Shown: in pieces, positions 1 to 7,254 of the stretch
Numbering within the stretch: the first letter of the stretch is position 1
Layout: every line of letters starts with the position of its first letter
Source: Phycisphaera sp.
GTDB taxonomy: Bacteria > Planctomycetota > Phycisphaerae > Phycisphaerales > Zrk34
Assembly: GCA_016125285.1 (NCBI GenBank)
Contig: WGMA01000006.1
Coordinates: forward strand, 1-64,000
Length of the DNA stretch: 64,000 nucleotides
Direction of reading: 5' to 3'
The notes under the pieces: model-generated
What the model was told of the DNA's origin: nothing
The model's input: only the letters and a program-made list of their open reading frames with translations
Database searches by the model: none
Made by a program: the position numbers and the translations under genes

Positions 1-170
1 CGGATCGTCGTCGCGGCGCCCGACTGCTGGATGTCGACGTCGCCGCGGACGGTCTGCCCGCCCCGCGGCGCAGCCAGCGCCGGGCCCGCCATGTTCATCA
101 GCAACGCGGTGATACTCAGGCCGATAACAGCCACCCGTGTGACACGACGCGTACGGCGGACAAGTCTCAT
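1..170 (-). CDS. TpsA-type exoprotein, N-terminal fragment (continues past the window edge)
   Basis: Only the first 56 residues are present. The start ATG is at 168-170 and is preceded by GGGAG at a normal distance. Arginines at the N-terminus are followed by a hydrophobic segment ending ALA-APRGG, which looks like a long Sec signal peptide. Right after it comes GGQTV..DVDIQQSG..TTI, which matches the opening of the TPS (filamentous haemagglutinin N-terminal) domain that a TpsB pore recognises. It lies 178 nt downstream of a TpsB homolog on the same strand, which supports a secreted partner. The passenger function cannot be seen. Confidence 0.72.
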   Translation of the reverse strand, partial: MRLVRRTRRVTRVAVIGLSITALLMNMAGPALAAPRGGQTVRGDVDIQQSGAATTI

Positions 171-302
171 TTGCGACTCCCGAATCCCTTCTCGGTGGTA
201 ATCTTTCCCCTGCGCCCAGGCGGGCAAACCATCCAGTAAGTTTACGCGGCGGCACGCGCGGGTTCACGATCTTCCGTCACGCGACAAGCGCGTGCGCCTG
301 GT

Positions 303-320
303 GTCGGGTGTGAACCCGAC
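303..320. other. small inverted repeat between tpsB and tpsA
   Basis: GTCGGG and CCCGAC form a perfect 6-bp stem around a 6-nt loop in the spacer between the transporter gene and the exoprotein gene. There is no T-run after it in the minus-strand direction, so it is not a convincing terminator. It could attenuate readthrough or be a processing hairpin. Confidence 0.35.
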
Positions 321-348
321 ATCGCGAAATCTGCGGTCCTGAAAGCGA

Positions 349-2256
349 TCAGTACAACAGCGTGCAAACAATGTGGACCCGGCTGCTGCCCTTGGAGATC
401 TGATCCTCCAACTCGGTCAGCGCGAAAGCCCAGTCCACACGGACCGTGAAGTTGTTGCGGATGCTCAGGTCCATACCGATGCCGGTGCCGACCAGCGATC
501 GATCAGATTCGGAATCCAGCCGGTCGTTCTGCGACACGTGCCCGGCGTCGATGAACGTCTTGAGCACGAGGTCCCAGTCCGGTCGGCCATAGGTGCTCTG
601 ACGCGCCACGCGGAACGGCTCGCCATAGATCTGGCGCGGCTCGGGCTCCACGGCGAACGCACGCGGCACGTGGTAGCGGTACTCGATCGTGCCGTACACC
701 GCGTTGTCGCCGACCGCCGCCGATTCGCGGTAGCCGCGCACCGAGTACAGGCCGCCGATCGTCTGCTGCATCTGGGGAATGAGCCGGCTGTCGTCCAGCG
801 CGACCTGGCCACGCACCGACACGTAAAGTTCGTGCGCCATCGTCGATGTTTCCGGCGTCGACGCGTCGTCCCACTTCTTGCCGTAGAAGATCGGGTCCAG
901 ATACATCGAGTGGCTCAGGTCGCCCTGCAGCAGCACCCAGCTGTCGTCGACGTTCTCGCGGCCGAGCAGGGCGGCCTCTTTCTCATCCGTCCCCGCGGCG
1001 CCGGGCAGGTTCGCGTCCAGCCCGATCGATCCGAACGTGCTGTACGTGTCCTGGATGTTCTGCATCCGCAGCCCGCCGTCGATCCGCAGGAACTGCTCAT
1101 CGCCGGCCTCGTCGGTCAGGGAGTTCTTGTTGTAGATGTCCTGGTAGGTCAGGCCCATGTAGGCGTCGACGAAGTACGACTTCTGCTGGAAGAAGTTCCA
1201 GATCACTTCGCCGCCGACCGACCAGTTGTTGCCGGAGAACGCGTCGCTGAAGCCCAGGTCGGACGCGACGAACTCGCTGTAAGACCCGGACACGCGCCAC
1301 CGCAGCCGCTCCAGCCCGTCGATCGACGCGTACGGGAAGAACGGCGCCTCGTAGCTGCCGGAGAACGCGTGCACGTCGTGGAACCCGCCGGTCATGTAGC
1401 TGAGGTTCAGCGTGTCGTCGTGACCGGTCAGCTGGTTGTGCACGAACCCGAAACGCTCACGCCAGTTCGACGTCTGCTTCGTGCCGGTGTTCGACGCCTG
1501 GAAGAAGGCGAACCACGGCTTGGATTCCTGCACGACGTACTCGAGGTTCACCGTGCCCGGCTCGGTGCCGCGCGCCACCGCCGCGTCGACGCGCCGACCC
1601 GGGTGACGGTTCAGCCACTCCAGGTAGTTCTCCAGTGCGTCGCGGTCGATGATGCGGCCGTCGTTGGGCGCGATCGGCGTGCCCGCGGCGATCCCCGCGT
1701 GCATCGCGTTGTCACGCCGCTCCTCTTCGGGGAAACGGTCGCCGGCGCCGATCGTGTGCACCTCGGCCACCGTCACCGCGTTGATCACCAGCGTCAGCGA
1801 CTTGTCGTCGGCTCCGCGCTGGTCCGCGCCGTCCGGCGTGATCTGCGCCGAGTCCACCTGCACGCTGATGCCCGCGTAGCCCATCCGACCGAATTTCTTG
1901 ACCAGCCCCAGCGAGATCGCGCGGATCGCGCTGGCGTAGTAGCGGTGCTCGCTCATCCCCGGGATGCGGGACAGCTGGATGAACTCGTTGTCGCGGATGC
2001 CCGGCGTGCGCGGCGCCACCCAGCCGTCGCCCGTGCGGTGCAGACGCATCGCCAGGTCCATCATCGGCTCGAGGTCGGGCAGGCCCGCCACGTCGCCGCC
2101 GTACCGCAGGTTGATCGAGGAGACCACGAAGCTCGGTCCGTCGGCGGGCGACGGCAGCTTCTCTTCTACGTCTTCGGCCCGTGATACACCGGTCGCCAAC
2201 AGCATCGCCGCGGCAAACAGCATGCCCCAAGCCCGGACCGTCATGTTCGAGTTCAT
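349..2256 (-). CDS. TpsB / ShlB-FhaC-family two-partner secretion transporter
   Basis: Predicted 635-residue outer-membrane protein that would export the downstream TpsA protein. It has a signal peptide ending near SRAED, a POTRA-like region (about residues 40-240, with FVVSSINLRYGGD at its start) and a C-terminal region of alternating aromatic/polar strands typical of a 16-stranded Omp85-type barrel. That region contains a GGLYSVRGYRES segment matching the conserved VRGY motif of the family, and the protein ends in an aromatic residue (LLY). A longer reading starts at 2280, but AGAGGGA lies about 7 nt before the ATG at 2254-2256, so that start is preferred. The pair order is B then A. Planctomycete TPS systems are little characterised, so the substrate is unknown. 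Confidence 0.88.
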   Translation of the reverse strand: MNSNMTVRAWGMLFAAAMLLATGVSRAEDVEEKLPSPADGPSFVVSSINLRYGGDVAGLPDLEPMMDLAMRLHRTGDGWVAPRTPGIRDNEFIQLSRIPGMSEHRYYASAIRAISLGLVKKFGRMGYAGISVQVDSAQITPDGADQRGADDKSLTLVINAVTVAEVHTIGAGDRFPEEERRDNAMHAGIAAGTPIAPNDGRIIDRDALENYLEWLNRHPGRRVDAAVARGTEPGTVNLEYVVQESKPWFAFFQASNTGTKQTSNWRERFGFVHNQLTGHDDTLNLSYMTGGFHDVHAFSGSYEAPFFPYASIDGLERLRWRVSGSYSEFVASDLGFSDAFSGNNWSVGGEVIWNFFQQKSYFVDAYMGLTYQDIYNKNSLTDEAGDEQFLRIDGGLRMQNIQDTYSTFGSIGLDANLPGAAGTDEKEAALLGRENVDDSWVLLQGDLSHSMYLDPIFYGKKWDDASTPETSTMAHELYVSVRGQVALDDSRLIPQMQQTIGGLYSVRGYRESAAVGDNAVYGTIEYRYHVPRAFAVEPEPRQIYGEPFRVARQSTYGRPDWDLVLKTFIDAGHVSQNDRLDSESDRSLVGTGIGMDLSIRNNFTVRVDWAFALTELEDQISKGSSRVHIVCTLLY

Positions 2257-2463
2257 ATCCACTTCCCTCTGACGCACCATTTAGAGCGCGACCTTAGTTT
2301 GCAGGACGGTCGCCCGCGGCTGGCGTTCACGTGTCACAACTGGTGGGGGATGAACGCTGTTCCGCAAGTCCCCTAAAGCGATTATCCGCCCTGGAGGGAC
2401 GTAGTTTCACCCATCGCCTGTAAAGCGTCAAGCATTACCTTTGTGTGTCGCGGGGTTTCGGTC

Positions 2464-2492
2464 GTGACAACCGACAACCCATCGCTTAAATT
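2464..2492 (+). promoter_or_regulatory. sigma70-like promoter very close to the polyprenyl synthase start codon
   Basis: GTGACA at 2464-2469 and TAAATT at 2487-2492 are separated by exactly 17 nt. Transcription would begin about 2499-2500, only two or three bases before the ATG at 2502, and no Shine-Dalgarno sequence precedes that ATG. This would make the message nearly leaderless. Confidence 0.5.
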
Positions 2493-2501
2493 AGTCGTCA
2501 G

Positions 2502-3494
2502 ATGCTGATGTTGGGCGAAAAACACGGTGAAGTGGGGCGTCTGCTCGCCAGCGAGCTGGCCGAGGTGGAGACGCGCTTCGCCGCGGAGCTGGTCAGCGAC
2601 CTGGCCGCCGTCAACGACCTCGCCCGCCACCTCGAAAAATACCGCGGCAAGATGCTCCGCCCGACCCTCGTGGCGGTCGCCGGCATCGCGGTCAACCCCG
2701 CCAATCCCCTGACCGACGAGCACCGCACCATCGCCACCGTCGTCGAGATGGTCCACATGGCCACCCTCGTCCACGACGACGTGCTCGACGAGCAGGACGT
2801 CCGCCGCAAGGGCGCGACGATCAACCGCCTGGCCGGCAACGAAACCGCCGTGATGCTCGGCGACTACCTCATCTCCCACGCCTACCACCTCTGCTCGTCG
2901 CTGGACAACCAGTGCATCGCCCGCATGATCGCCCACACGACCAACACCGTGTGCGAGGGCGAGGTGCTGCAGCTGTCCAACCGCAACAACTGGTCGCTCG
3001 ACGAGCAGACCTACTTCGAGATCATCCGCCGCAAGACCGCGTCGCTGTGCGGCGTGTCGTGTCGGCTGGGCGCGATGCTCGCCGGGGCCGACAAGGCCGT
3101 GTGCGAACGCCTGTACGACTACGGCGAACAGCTCGGCGTTGCGTTCCAGATCGTCGACGACGTGCTCGACCTGACCGGCGACCCGATCGTCGTCGGCAAG
3201 TCGCTCGGCAAGGACCTCGAGAAGGGCAAGCTGACGCTGCCGCTGATCCACCGCCTCGAGACCGCCGCGCCGGCCGAGCGTCAGCAGCTGCTCGACTGCC
3301 TCCGCACGCCCGGCGACGTGCAGTTCGACCGCATCGTGCAGATGCTCAACGAGTCCGACGCGCTGGACTACTCGTCGAAGCGCGCCCGCCAGCGTGTCGA
3401 CTCGGCCAAGGCCGCCGTCGCCGACCTGCCCGACTCGCCCGCCCGCGCCATGCTCATGGACATGGCCGACGCGGTGATCTCCCGCAAGTTCTGA
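2502..3494 (+). CDS. polyprenyl (trans-isoprenyl) diphosphate synthase
   Basis: 330 residues, the usual length for long-chain all-trans polyprenyl diphosphate synthases (IspB/HepT type), which add isopentenyl units to make quinone side chains. The first aspartate-rich motif is DDVLDEQDVRR (about residues 90-100), preceded by VHMATLVHDD. The second is QIVDDVLDLTGD (about residue 220). The KMLRP motif that binds substrate is near residue 50 and GKSLGKDLEKGKLTLPL follows the second Asp motif. The residues before the first Asp motif are small (H, M, A), fitting a long chain product, but chain length cannot be fixed by eye. It is transcribed alone. The ATG lacks a ribosome binding site (see promoter entry). 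Quinone supply would serve the nuo complex encoded further along. Confidence 0.9.
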   Translation: MLMLGEKHGEVGRLLASELAEVETRFAAELVSDLAAVNDLARHLEKYRGKMLRPTLVAVAGIAVNPANPLTDEHRTIATVVEMVHMATLVHDDVLDEQDVRRKGATINRLAGNETAVMLGDYLISHAYHLCSSLDNQCIARMIAHTTNTVCEGEVLQLSNRNNWSLDEQTYFEIIRRKTASLCGVSCRLGAMLAGADKAVCERLYDYGEQLGVAFQIVDDVLDLTGDPIVVGKSLGKDLEKGKLTLPLIHRLETAAPAERQQLLDCLRTPGDVQFDRIVQMLNESDALDYSSKRARQRVDSAKAAVADLPDSPARAMLMDMADAVISRKF

Positions 3495-3549
3495 CCCGCC
3501 CGCGCCGCGCCATCGAGCCACGGGTTCCGCCGCCGGGCTCCGCGGCCGG

Positions 3550-3954
3550 TCACGTCAGTGTTGCGAGCGCAAAGCATGCCCCGAACGCCAGGACTGCCAA
3601 CCCGACCAGGCTCAGGATCGCCATCCAGACGCCCTTGAGCACCCACCCCGACCGCAGCCAGAACAGAGACCCGACGCCGATCCCGAGCGAGATCAGGATC
3701 GCCAATCCCAGCGCCGGGATGCACGCGTCAAGCATCGCTTCAAGCATGTTGCCGTGTCCACGTATCCCAGCCACCGCGACGCACGACGCGGCCAGCGCAA
3801 AGTAGAAGGTCATAAACCCGCCCAGCACCTGCACGCCCTTGTCGCGCTCCGACTCCAACAGCAACTCGTCGTCAGGCGTCGGCGGCGGCTGCTCGTCGTG
3901 CCAGGGGTCCTGCGGCGATTGCATTTCGACCCGTTCGTTGTGCTCTTCATTCAT
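3550..3954 (-). CDS. small membrane protein, last gene of the Lgt-like/radical SAM operon
   Basis: 134 residues with no recognised family. A polar, acidic and proline-rich N-terminus (QDPWHDEQPPPTPDDE) is followed by about three hydrophobic helices: AGGFMTFYFALAA-like around residue 46, a middle helix near 75-95 and a last one near 110-130. The segment ERDKGVQVLGGFMTFYFA resembles the first-helix entry of the proteins at 4225-4602 and 4661-5059, and the final helix ends GACFALATLT, similar to GACFLFVAG in the 4225 gene. It looks like a diverged tandem paralog. It starts 12 nt after the previous stop. Confidence 0.72.
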   Translation of the reverse strand: MNEEHNERVEMQSPQDPWHDEQPPPTPDDELLLESERDKGVQVLGGFMTFYFALAASCVAVAGIRGHGNMLEAMLDACIPALGLAILISLGIGVGSLFWLRSGWVLKGVWMAILSLVGLAVLAFGACFALATLT

Positions 3955-3966
3955 CGCGGGATCCTT

Positions 3967-4212
3967 TCAGTGTCCTATCGACATGCCGCCGCACGTCGCG
4001 ATCAGCAGGATGAACAGCCCGATCGATAGCGCCATGATGATCAGAAGCGCGTACGCCGCGCCGCTGAGACAACCCTCCGCAAGCATCCGCGCGCCGTCGG
4101 GATCCCGCTCGGGCTTCAGCGGTAGATCTTCCTCGGGCGTCGGCTGCGGCTGCTTGTGCTGGCCGGGCTCCTGCGGCGTCTCGTTCTCTGTCGGGGGGCC
4201 TGAGTCGGTCAT
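3967..4212 (-). CDS. single-pass small membrane protein
   Basis: 81 residues: about 45 polar residues rich in Pro, Glu and Gln (PQEPGQHKQPQPTPEEDLP), then one long hydrophobic segment (AAYALLIIMALSIGLFILLI) and a short tail. The ERDPDGARML stretch before the helix echoes ERDKGVQVL in the next gene, hinting at shared ancestry with loss of later helices. It sits between two operon members with 12-nt gaps on both sides. No function is assignable. Confidence 0.66.
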   Translation of the reverse strand: MTDSGPPTENETPQEPGQHKQPQPTPEEDLPLKPERDPDGARMLAEGCLSGAAYALLIIMALSIGLFILLIATCGGMSIGH

Positions 4213-4224
4213 CCTTACCTCCGC

Positions 4225-4602
4225 CTAGTGGAACCCGCAGACCGCGTTGACGCCGGCTACGAAGAGAAAGCACGCCCCGAGCGCGGCGAGGCCGACGCTG
4301 ATCATCAGCCCCATGATGACGCCGCCGTTCACGCGATTCCACCCGCGCGTGCCGATCAGCACGCCGCCGATCGTCAGCGACACCACGCTGCTGATCCCGT
4401 ACGCCGCCAGGACGGCCACGAACAGGCCCTCGTCGTGCGCGACCCACGTCGCGACGCCGTACGCCGCCGCCTGCAGCGCCCAGAACAGAAAGAACCCCGC
4501 CATCGCCTGTAAACCGCGCGGTGGCGTCGACAGACGATCCAACACTTCGTCGGGCGATTCGTCGTGTGCGGCGTCGGGTTGTTCTTGGTCGTCGTCGCTC
4601 AT
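4225..4602 (-). CDS. small membrane protein, paralog array member
   Basis: 125 residues. The start at MSDDDQEQPD is preferred over an upstream in-frame ATG at 4722, because the upstream extension is of Arg/Ser-rich out-of-frame character and would overlap the preceding gene. An acidic N-terminus is followed by TPPRGLQAMAGFFLFW, then helices near residues 35-55, 62-80 and 92-118. GFFLFW is shared with the gene at 4661-5059 (VMIGFFLFW), and the overall layout is the same, so these two are close paralogs. Function unknown. Confidence 0.7.
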   Translation of the reverse strand: MSDDDQEQPDAAHDESPDEVLDRLSTPPRGLQAMAGFFLFWALQAAAYGVATWVAHDEGLFVAVLAAYGISSVVSLTIGGVLIGTRGWNRVNGGVIMGLMISVGLAALGACFLFVAGVNAVCGFH

Positions 4603-4660
4603 CCCATCAGTCTTTCGTGGCTGCGCACCTGCAGGTTGTGCGGTCGTGCGTCTATCGACG

Positions 4661-5059
4661 TCAGTGCCTACCAGCGCTTTCGAGAGCGGAGAAGCACGTG
4701 AAGATAAAGAAGATGACGCCAAGAAACGTCAGGCAGACGCAAAGGATCGCGGCCATGACGGTGCCGATCAGCATGTACCGCCACCGCGCGAAGATACGCA
4801 TCAGCAGCGCGATCACCGCGCAGATCCCACACGCGATGCCAAACGCGATCAGGGCTTCTTTCGTGTCATCGACGTGCCTGTTGTGGTACGTCGAGCCGAC
4901 GACGAACACCACGGGCCAGAACAAGAAGAACCCGATCATCACCTGCAACACGCGCGACGGCTCGGGCCGGGGAATGAGGATGCGGTCCTTGGTGCGAGAC
5001 TCAGCCGACGACTCGCTCGACGGTTCCGTTGTTTCGGGTTGTGGATCGTGTTCGTTCAT
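4661..5059 (-). CDS. small membrane protein, paralog array member
   Basis: 132 residues from MNEHDPQPETTE; the longer upstream reading to 5218 overlaps the previous gene and is rejected. A Glu/Ser/Pro-rich cytosolic tail leads to RPEPSRVLQVMIGFFLFW, then three or four helices, the last (VCLTFLGVIFFIFTCF) close to the C-terminus. The N-terminal block and first helix resemble the 4225-4602 protein. It begins 7 nt after the stop of the gene before it, so it is probably translated from the same message. No known domain is recognised. Confidence 0.7.
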   Translation of the reverse strand: MNEHDPQPETTEPSSESSAESRTKDRILIPRPEPSRVLQVMIGFFLFWPVVFVVGSTYHNRHVDDTKEALIAFGIACGICAVIALLMRIFARWRYMLIGTVMAAILCVCLTFLGVIFFIFTCFSALESAGRH

Positions 5060-5066
5060 GGTGTGG

Positions 5067-5534
5067 TCACGGGCCGCCGAAACTTGCTCCGCTGCAGATC
5101 GACCAGACGATAAGGAACGCCAGGGCCAGCAACGCCACGGAGCACGCGGCGCCGCGGAGGAAACTCGATGTCCCGAAATGCTTGCGCACAAAGAAGCCGA
5201 AGCCGAGCGTTCCCGCAATGGCGATCGTGATCGACACGAGCGACAGCGTCATGTCGGAGGGGCGCCACGGCGATGTCCCCGGATTGCCAAACAAGCGCCA
5301 GAACCACCGCACGGGCGTATAGAGCATCGGCATGATCCACCAAAAGGCGCCGTACGTCAGCGCGGGGATCGCGAACAGCCCGCACACGAACAGCATGATC
5401 CGTCCGGGCCAGCCGAGCGGTCGCTCCCACGTCTCGACCTCCGCCGCCTCGTCAGGCGCGGCGGGTGGGTCGAGTGTGTTGTCGGGTTGTGGGTCGGGGT
5501 CGTTGATTACCGAAACTCCTGATTGGATATCCAT
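5067..5534 (-). CDS. small membrane protein, paralog array member
   Basis: 155 residues if read from MDIQSG. A Pro/Asp-rich tail (NDPDPQPDNTLDPPAAPDE) is followed by three hydrophobic segments separated by Trp-rich loops (PVRWFWRLFGNPGTSPWRP). The 5534 ATG overlaps the end of the preceding gene by 28 nt. The start is uncertain: an AGGAG lies inside the reading frame about eight bases before an ATC codon, right where the acidic tail begins, and another ATG is at 5543. The acidic/proline tail plus membrane helices follow the pattern of its neighbours. Function unknown. Confidence 0.65.
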   Translation of the reverse strand: MDIQSGVSVINDPDPQPDNTLDPPAAPDEAAEVETWERPLGWPGRIMLFVCGLFAIPALTYGAFWWIMPMLYTPVRWFWRLFGNPGTSPWRPSDMTLSLVSITIAIAGTLGFGFFVRKHFGTSSFLRGAACSVALLALAFLIVWSICSGASFGGP

Positions 5535-5827
5535 GCGAAGCATCCGCCCATGAGGAGCAGCAGCATGCCGATCACCAGCAAGAAACCGAGCGCTAATCGA
5601 CGGCGTTCCTTCGACCTTGCACTGATCGCGGCGATGGTCAGGCCCGCGAGGGCGGTGGCTGCGACCGCGAGAATGAGCCCGATCGCGGCGCTGTCGGCTG
5701 ACTCGGCGGTCACCGCGTATGTCAGGAAGAAGGTGATCGGACAGAGAATCAGATACCACCACGCAACACTGCTATTCGCGGAGTTGTTCGCTTGTTCTGC
5801 GTCGCGCGTCTTCTTTCGATTGCTCAC
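5507..5827 (-). CDS. small membrane protein translationally coupled to the radical SAM gene
   Basis: 106 residues starting with GTG at 5825-5827. This start codon shares four bases (GTGA) with the stop of the radical SAM gene, a classic coupling arrangement, so the longer ATG reading to 5965 is not used. A charged N-terminus (SNRKKTRDAEQANNS) precedes three helices: WYLILCPITFFLTYAV, an Ala/Leu-rich middle one and LGFLLVIGMLLLLMGGCFAW. The last helix resembles the C-terminal helices of the other small proteins in the array. No family is recognised. Confidence 0.7.
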   Translation of the reverse strand: MSNRKKTRDAEQANNSANSSVAWWYLILCPITFFLTYAVTAESADSAAIGLILAVAATALAGLTIAAISARSKERRRLALGFLLVIGMLLLLMGGCFAWISNQEFR

Positions 5828-7254
5828 CTCGGCGTCACCCCCAGGGATTCGCCGTGCATGACGCGCAGCGGGGTCAGGCGGCTCGCCTCCAGCCCATCGC
5901 GGTAGAACAGGTTGTACGTGTCGAACGGGATGATGCGCCCGTCGGGGTGCACGATATGGATGCACGACTTCTTCACGCTGCGCACGTCGAAGTTATGCGC
6001 GTCGAGGAACTGGACGATCATCACGCGGAAGACGTTGTCGTAGCTGATCGACTCGGGCGTGTTGACGCCGGGCAGGCAGCACAGCAGGTGCTGCAGCGAG
6101 CACGCGGCGGAGTCGGGCGAGTGGGCGGTGGAGAACAGATCGAAGATCGCGGCGCGGAGTTTGGGGTTCTGCTCGTAGATGATCGTGTTGCCCTCGCCGT
6201 GCAACAGAATCTCGGGGTCGACGAGGCCGGTGAGCGGAAGCACGCCGCTGCCGTTGTCCGTCTTCAGGGCGTACGCCATCGCGAGGCAGTCGGGGTGGCA
6301 GGGCACGGGGATCATGTCGTCGGGCGTGATGTCGGTCCACTGATCGAGGATGGTCTGGCGGACCTCGCCGAGCGTGAGGCGGTCGGTGGCGGGGTCGAAC
6401 TCTTCGGTGCGACCGGCGTGTTGGACGGGCTGGAACGTCACGCCGCGGATCGCCGGCTGCTGCAGCGCGTAGCGGATGATGTCGCCGACCTGGTCGTCGT
6501 TGAGTCCCTTCTTGAGCGTGACGACGAGCGTGGTGGAGATGTTGTGCTCGTTGAGCCGCTCGATGGCGCGGCGGCGGATGTCGGTCAGGTCCTTGCCGCG
6601 CAGCTCGATCTGCGGGCCGGGCGTCAGCGAGTCGAACTGCAGGTACACCTCGAACGCGGGCTTGTACTCGGCGAGTCGAGCCGCGAAGTTCGCGTCGGTC
6701 GCGATGCGGATGCCGTTGGTGTTGAGCATCAGGTGGCGGATGGGCCTCGCCTTCGCGGCGTCGAGGATGTCGAAGAACCGCGGGTGGATCGTCGGCTCGC
6801 CGCCGCTGATCTGCACGATGTCCGGCTCGCCCTCGTTGCGCACCACCGCGTCCAGCATGAACTCGATCTGCTCGAGCGATCGGTGCGACATGCGCTGCGG
6901 GCTCGACTCGGCGTAGCAGACCGGGCAGGTGAGGTTGCACCCGTCGGTGACCTCGACGACGGACAGGCACGAGTGCTGCTCGTGATCGGGGCACAGGCCG
7001 CAGTCGTAGGGGCAGCCGTATTCGATCGGCGTGTTGAACTTCAGGGGCATCTGCGACGGCTTGAGGAACGCGCGGCACCGCCGGTAGTACTCGGCGTCGG
7101 TCGAGATCAGCACCGTCTGTCGCTTGTGCACCGGGCAGTGCTTCTGCAGGTAGACGCGGTTGTCGCGGATGATCACCTTCGCCTCGACCCGCCGGTGGCA
7201 GGTCGCACAGAGGCTGATGGTCAGTTCGTGGAAGAGGTAGTCGCGGTCAGGCAT
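5824..7254 (-). CDS. radical SAM protein of the MJ0619 / tetraether lipid synthase (COG1964-like) type
   Basis: 476 residues from MPDRDYLF. The N-terminus has a rubredoxin-like set, CATC (16, 19) and CPVH (40, 43). Next comes GCPYDCGLCPDHEQHSC (C81, C85, C88, C96), an auxiliary-cluster block, and then the radical SAM motif C106-X3-C110-X2-C113 in GCNLTCPVCYA. QISGGEPTIHP is the glycine-rich SAM-binding motif and MLNTNGIR the following strand. Further cysteines (CHPDC, CSLQHLLCC) follow. This architecture matches the family that includes archaeal Tes, which joins lipid chains through C-C bonds; bacterial relatives have been linked to membrane-spanning lipids. The actual substrate here is an inference. 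The start overlaps the Lgt-like gene by 8 nt and the stop overlaps the next gene by 4 nt. Alternative: another radical SAM reaction on a lipid or lipoprotein. Confidence 0.85.
   Translation of the reverse strand: MPDRDYLFHELTISLCATCHRRVEAKVIIRDNRVYLQKHCPVHKRQTVLISTDAEYYRRCRAFLKPSQMPLKFNTPIEYGCPYDCGLCPDHEQHSCLSVVEVTDGCNLTCPVCYAESSPQRMSHRSLEQIEFMLDAVVRNEGEPDIVQISGGEPTIHPRFFDILDAAKARPIRHLMLNTNGIRIATDANFAARLAEYKPAFEVYLQFDSLTPGPQIELRGKDLTDIRRRAIERLNEHNISTTLVVTLKKGLNDDQVGDIIRYALQQPAIRGVTFQPVQHAGRTEEFDPATDRLTLGEVRQTILDQWTDITPDDMIPVPCHPDCLAMAYALKTDNGSGVLPLTGLVDPEILLHGEGNTIIYEQNPKLRAAIFDLFSTAHSPDSAACSLQHLLCCLPGVNTPESISYDNVFRVMIVQFLDAHNFDVRSVKKSCIHIVHPDGRIIPFDTYNLFYRDGLEASRLTPLRVMHGESLGVTPR

Noticed and set aside
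373-2184. 603-codon open frame antisense to the TpsB gene
   Set aside because: It is His/Arg/Val-rich with no family features; the opposite strand has a full signal peptide, POTRA and barrel pattern. G+C-rich DNA yields long antisense frames by chance.
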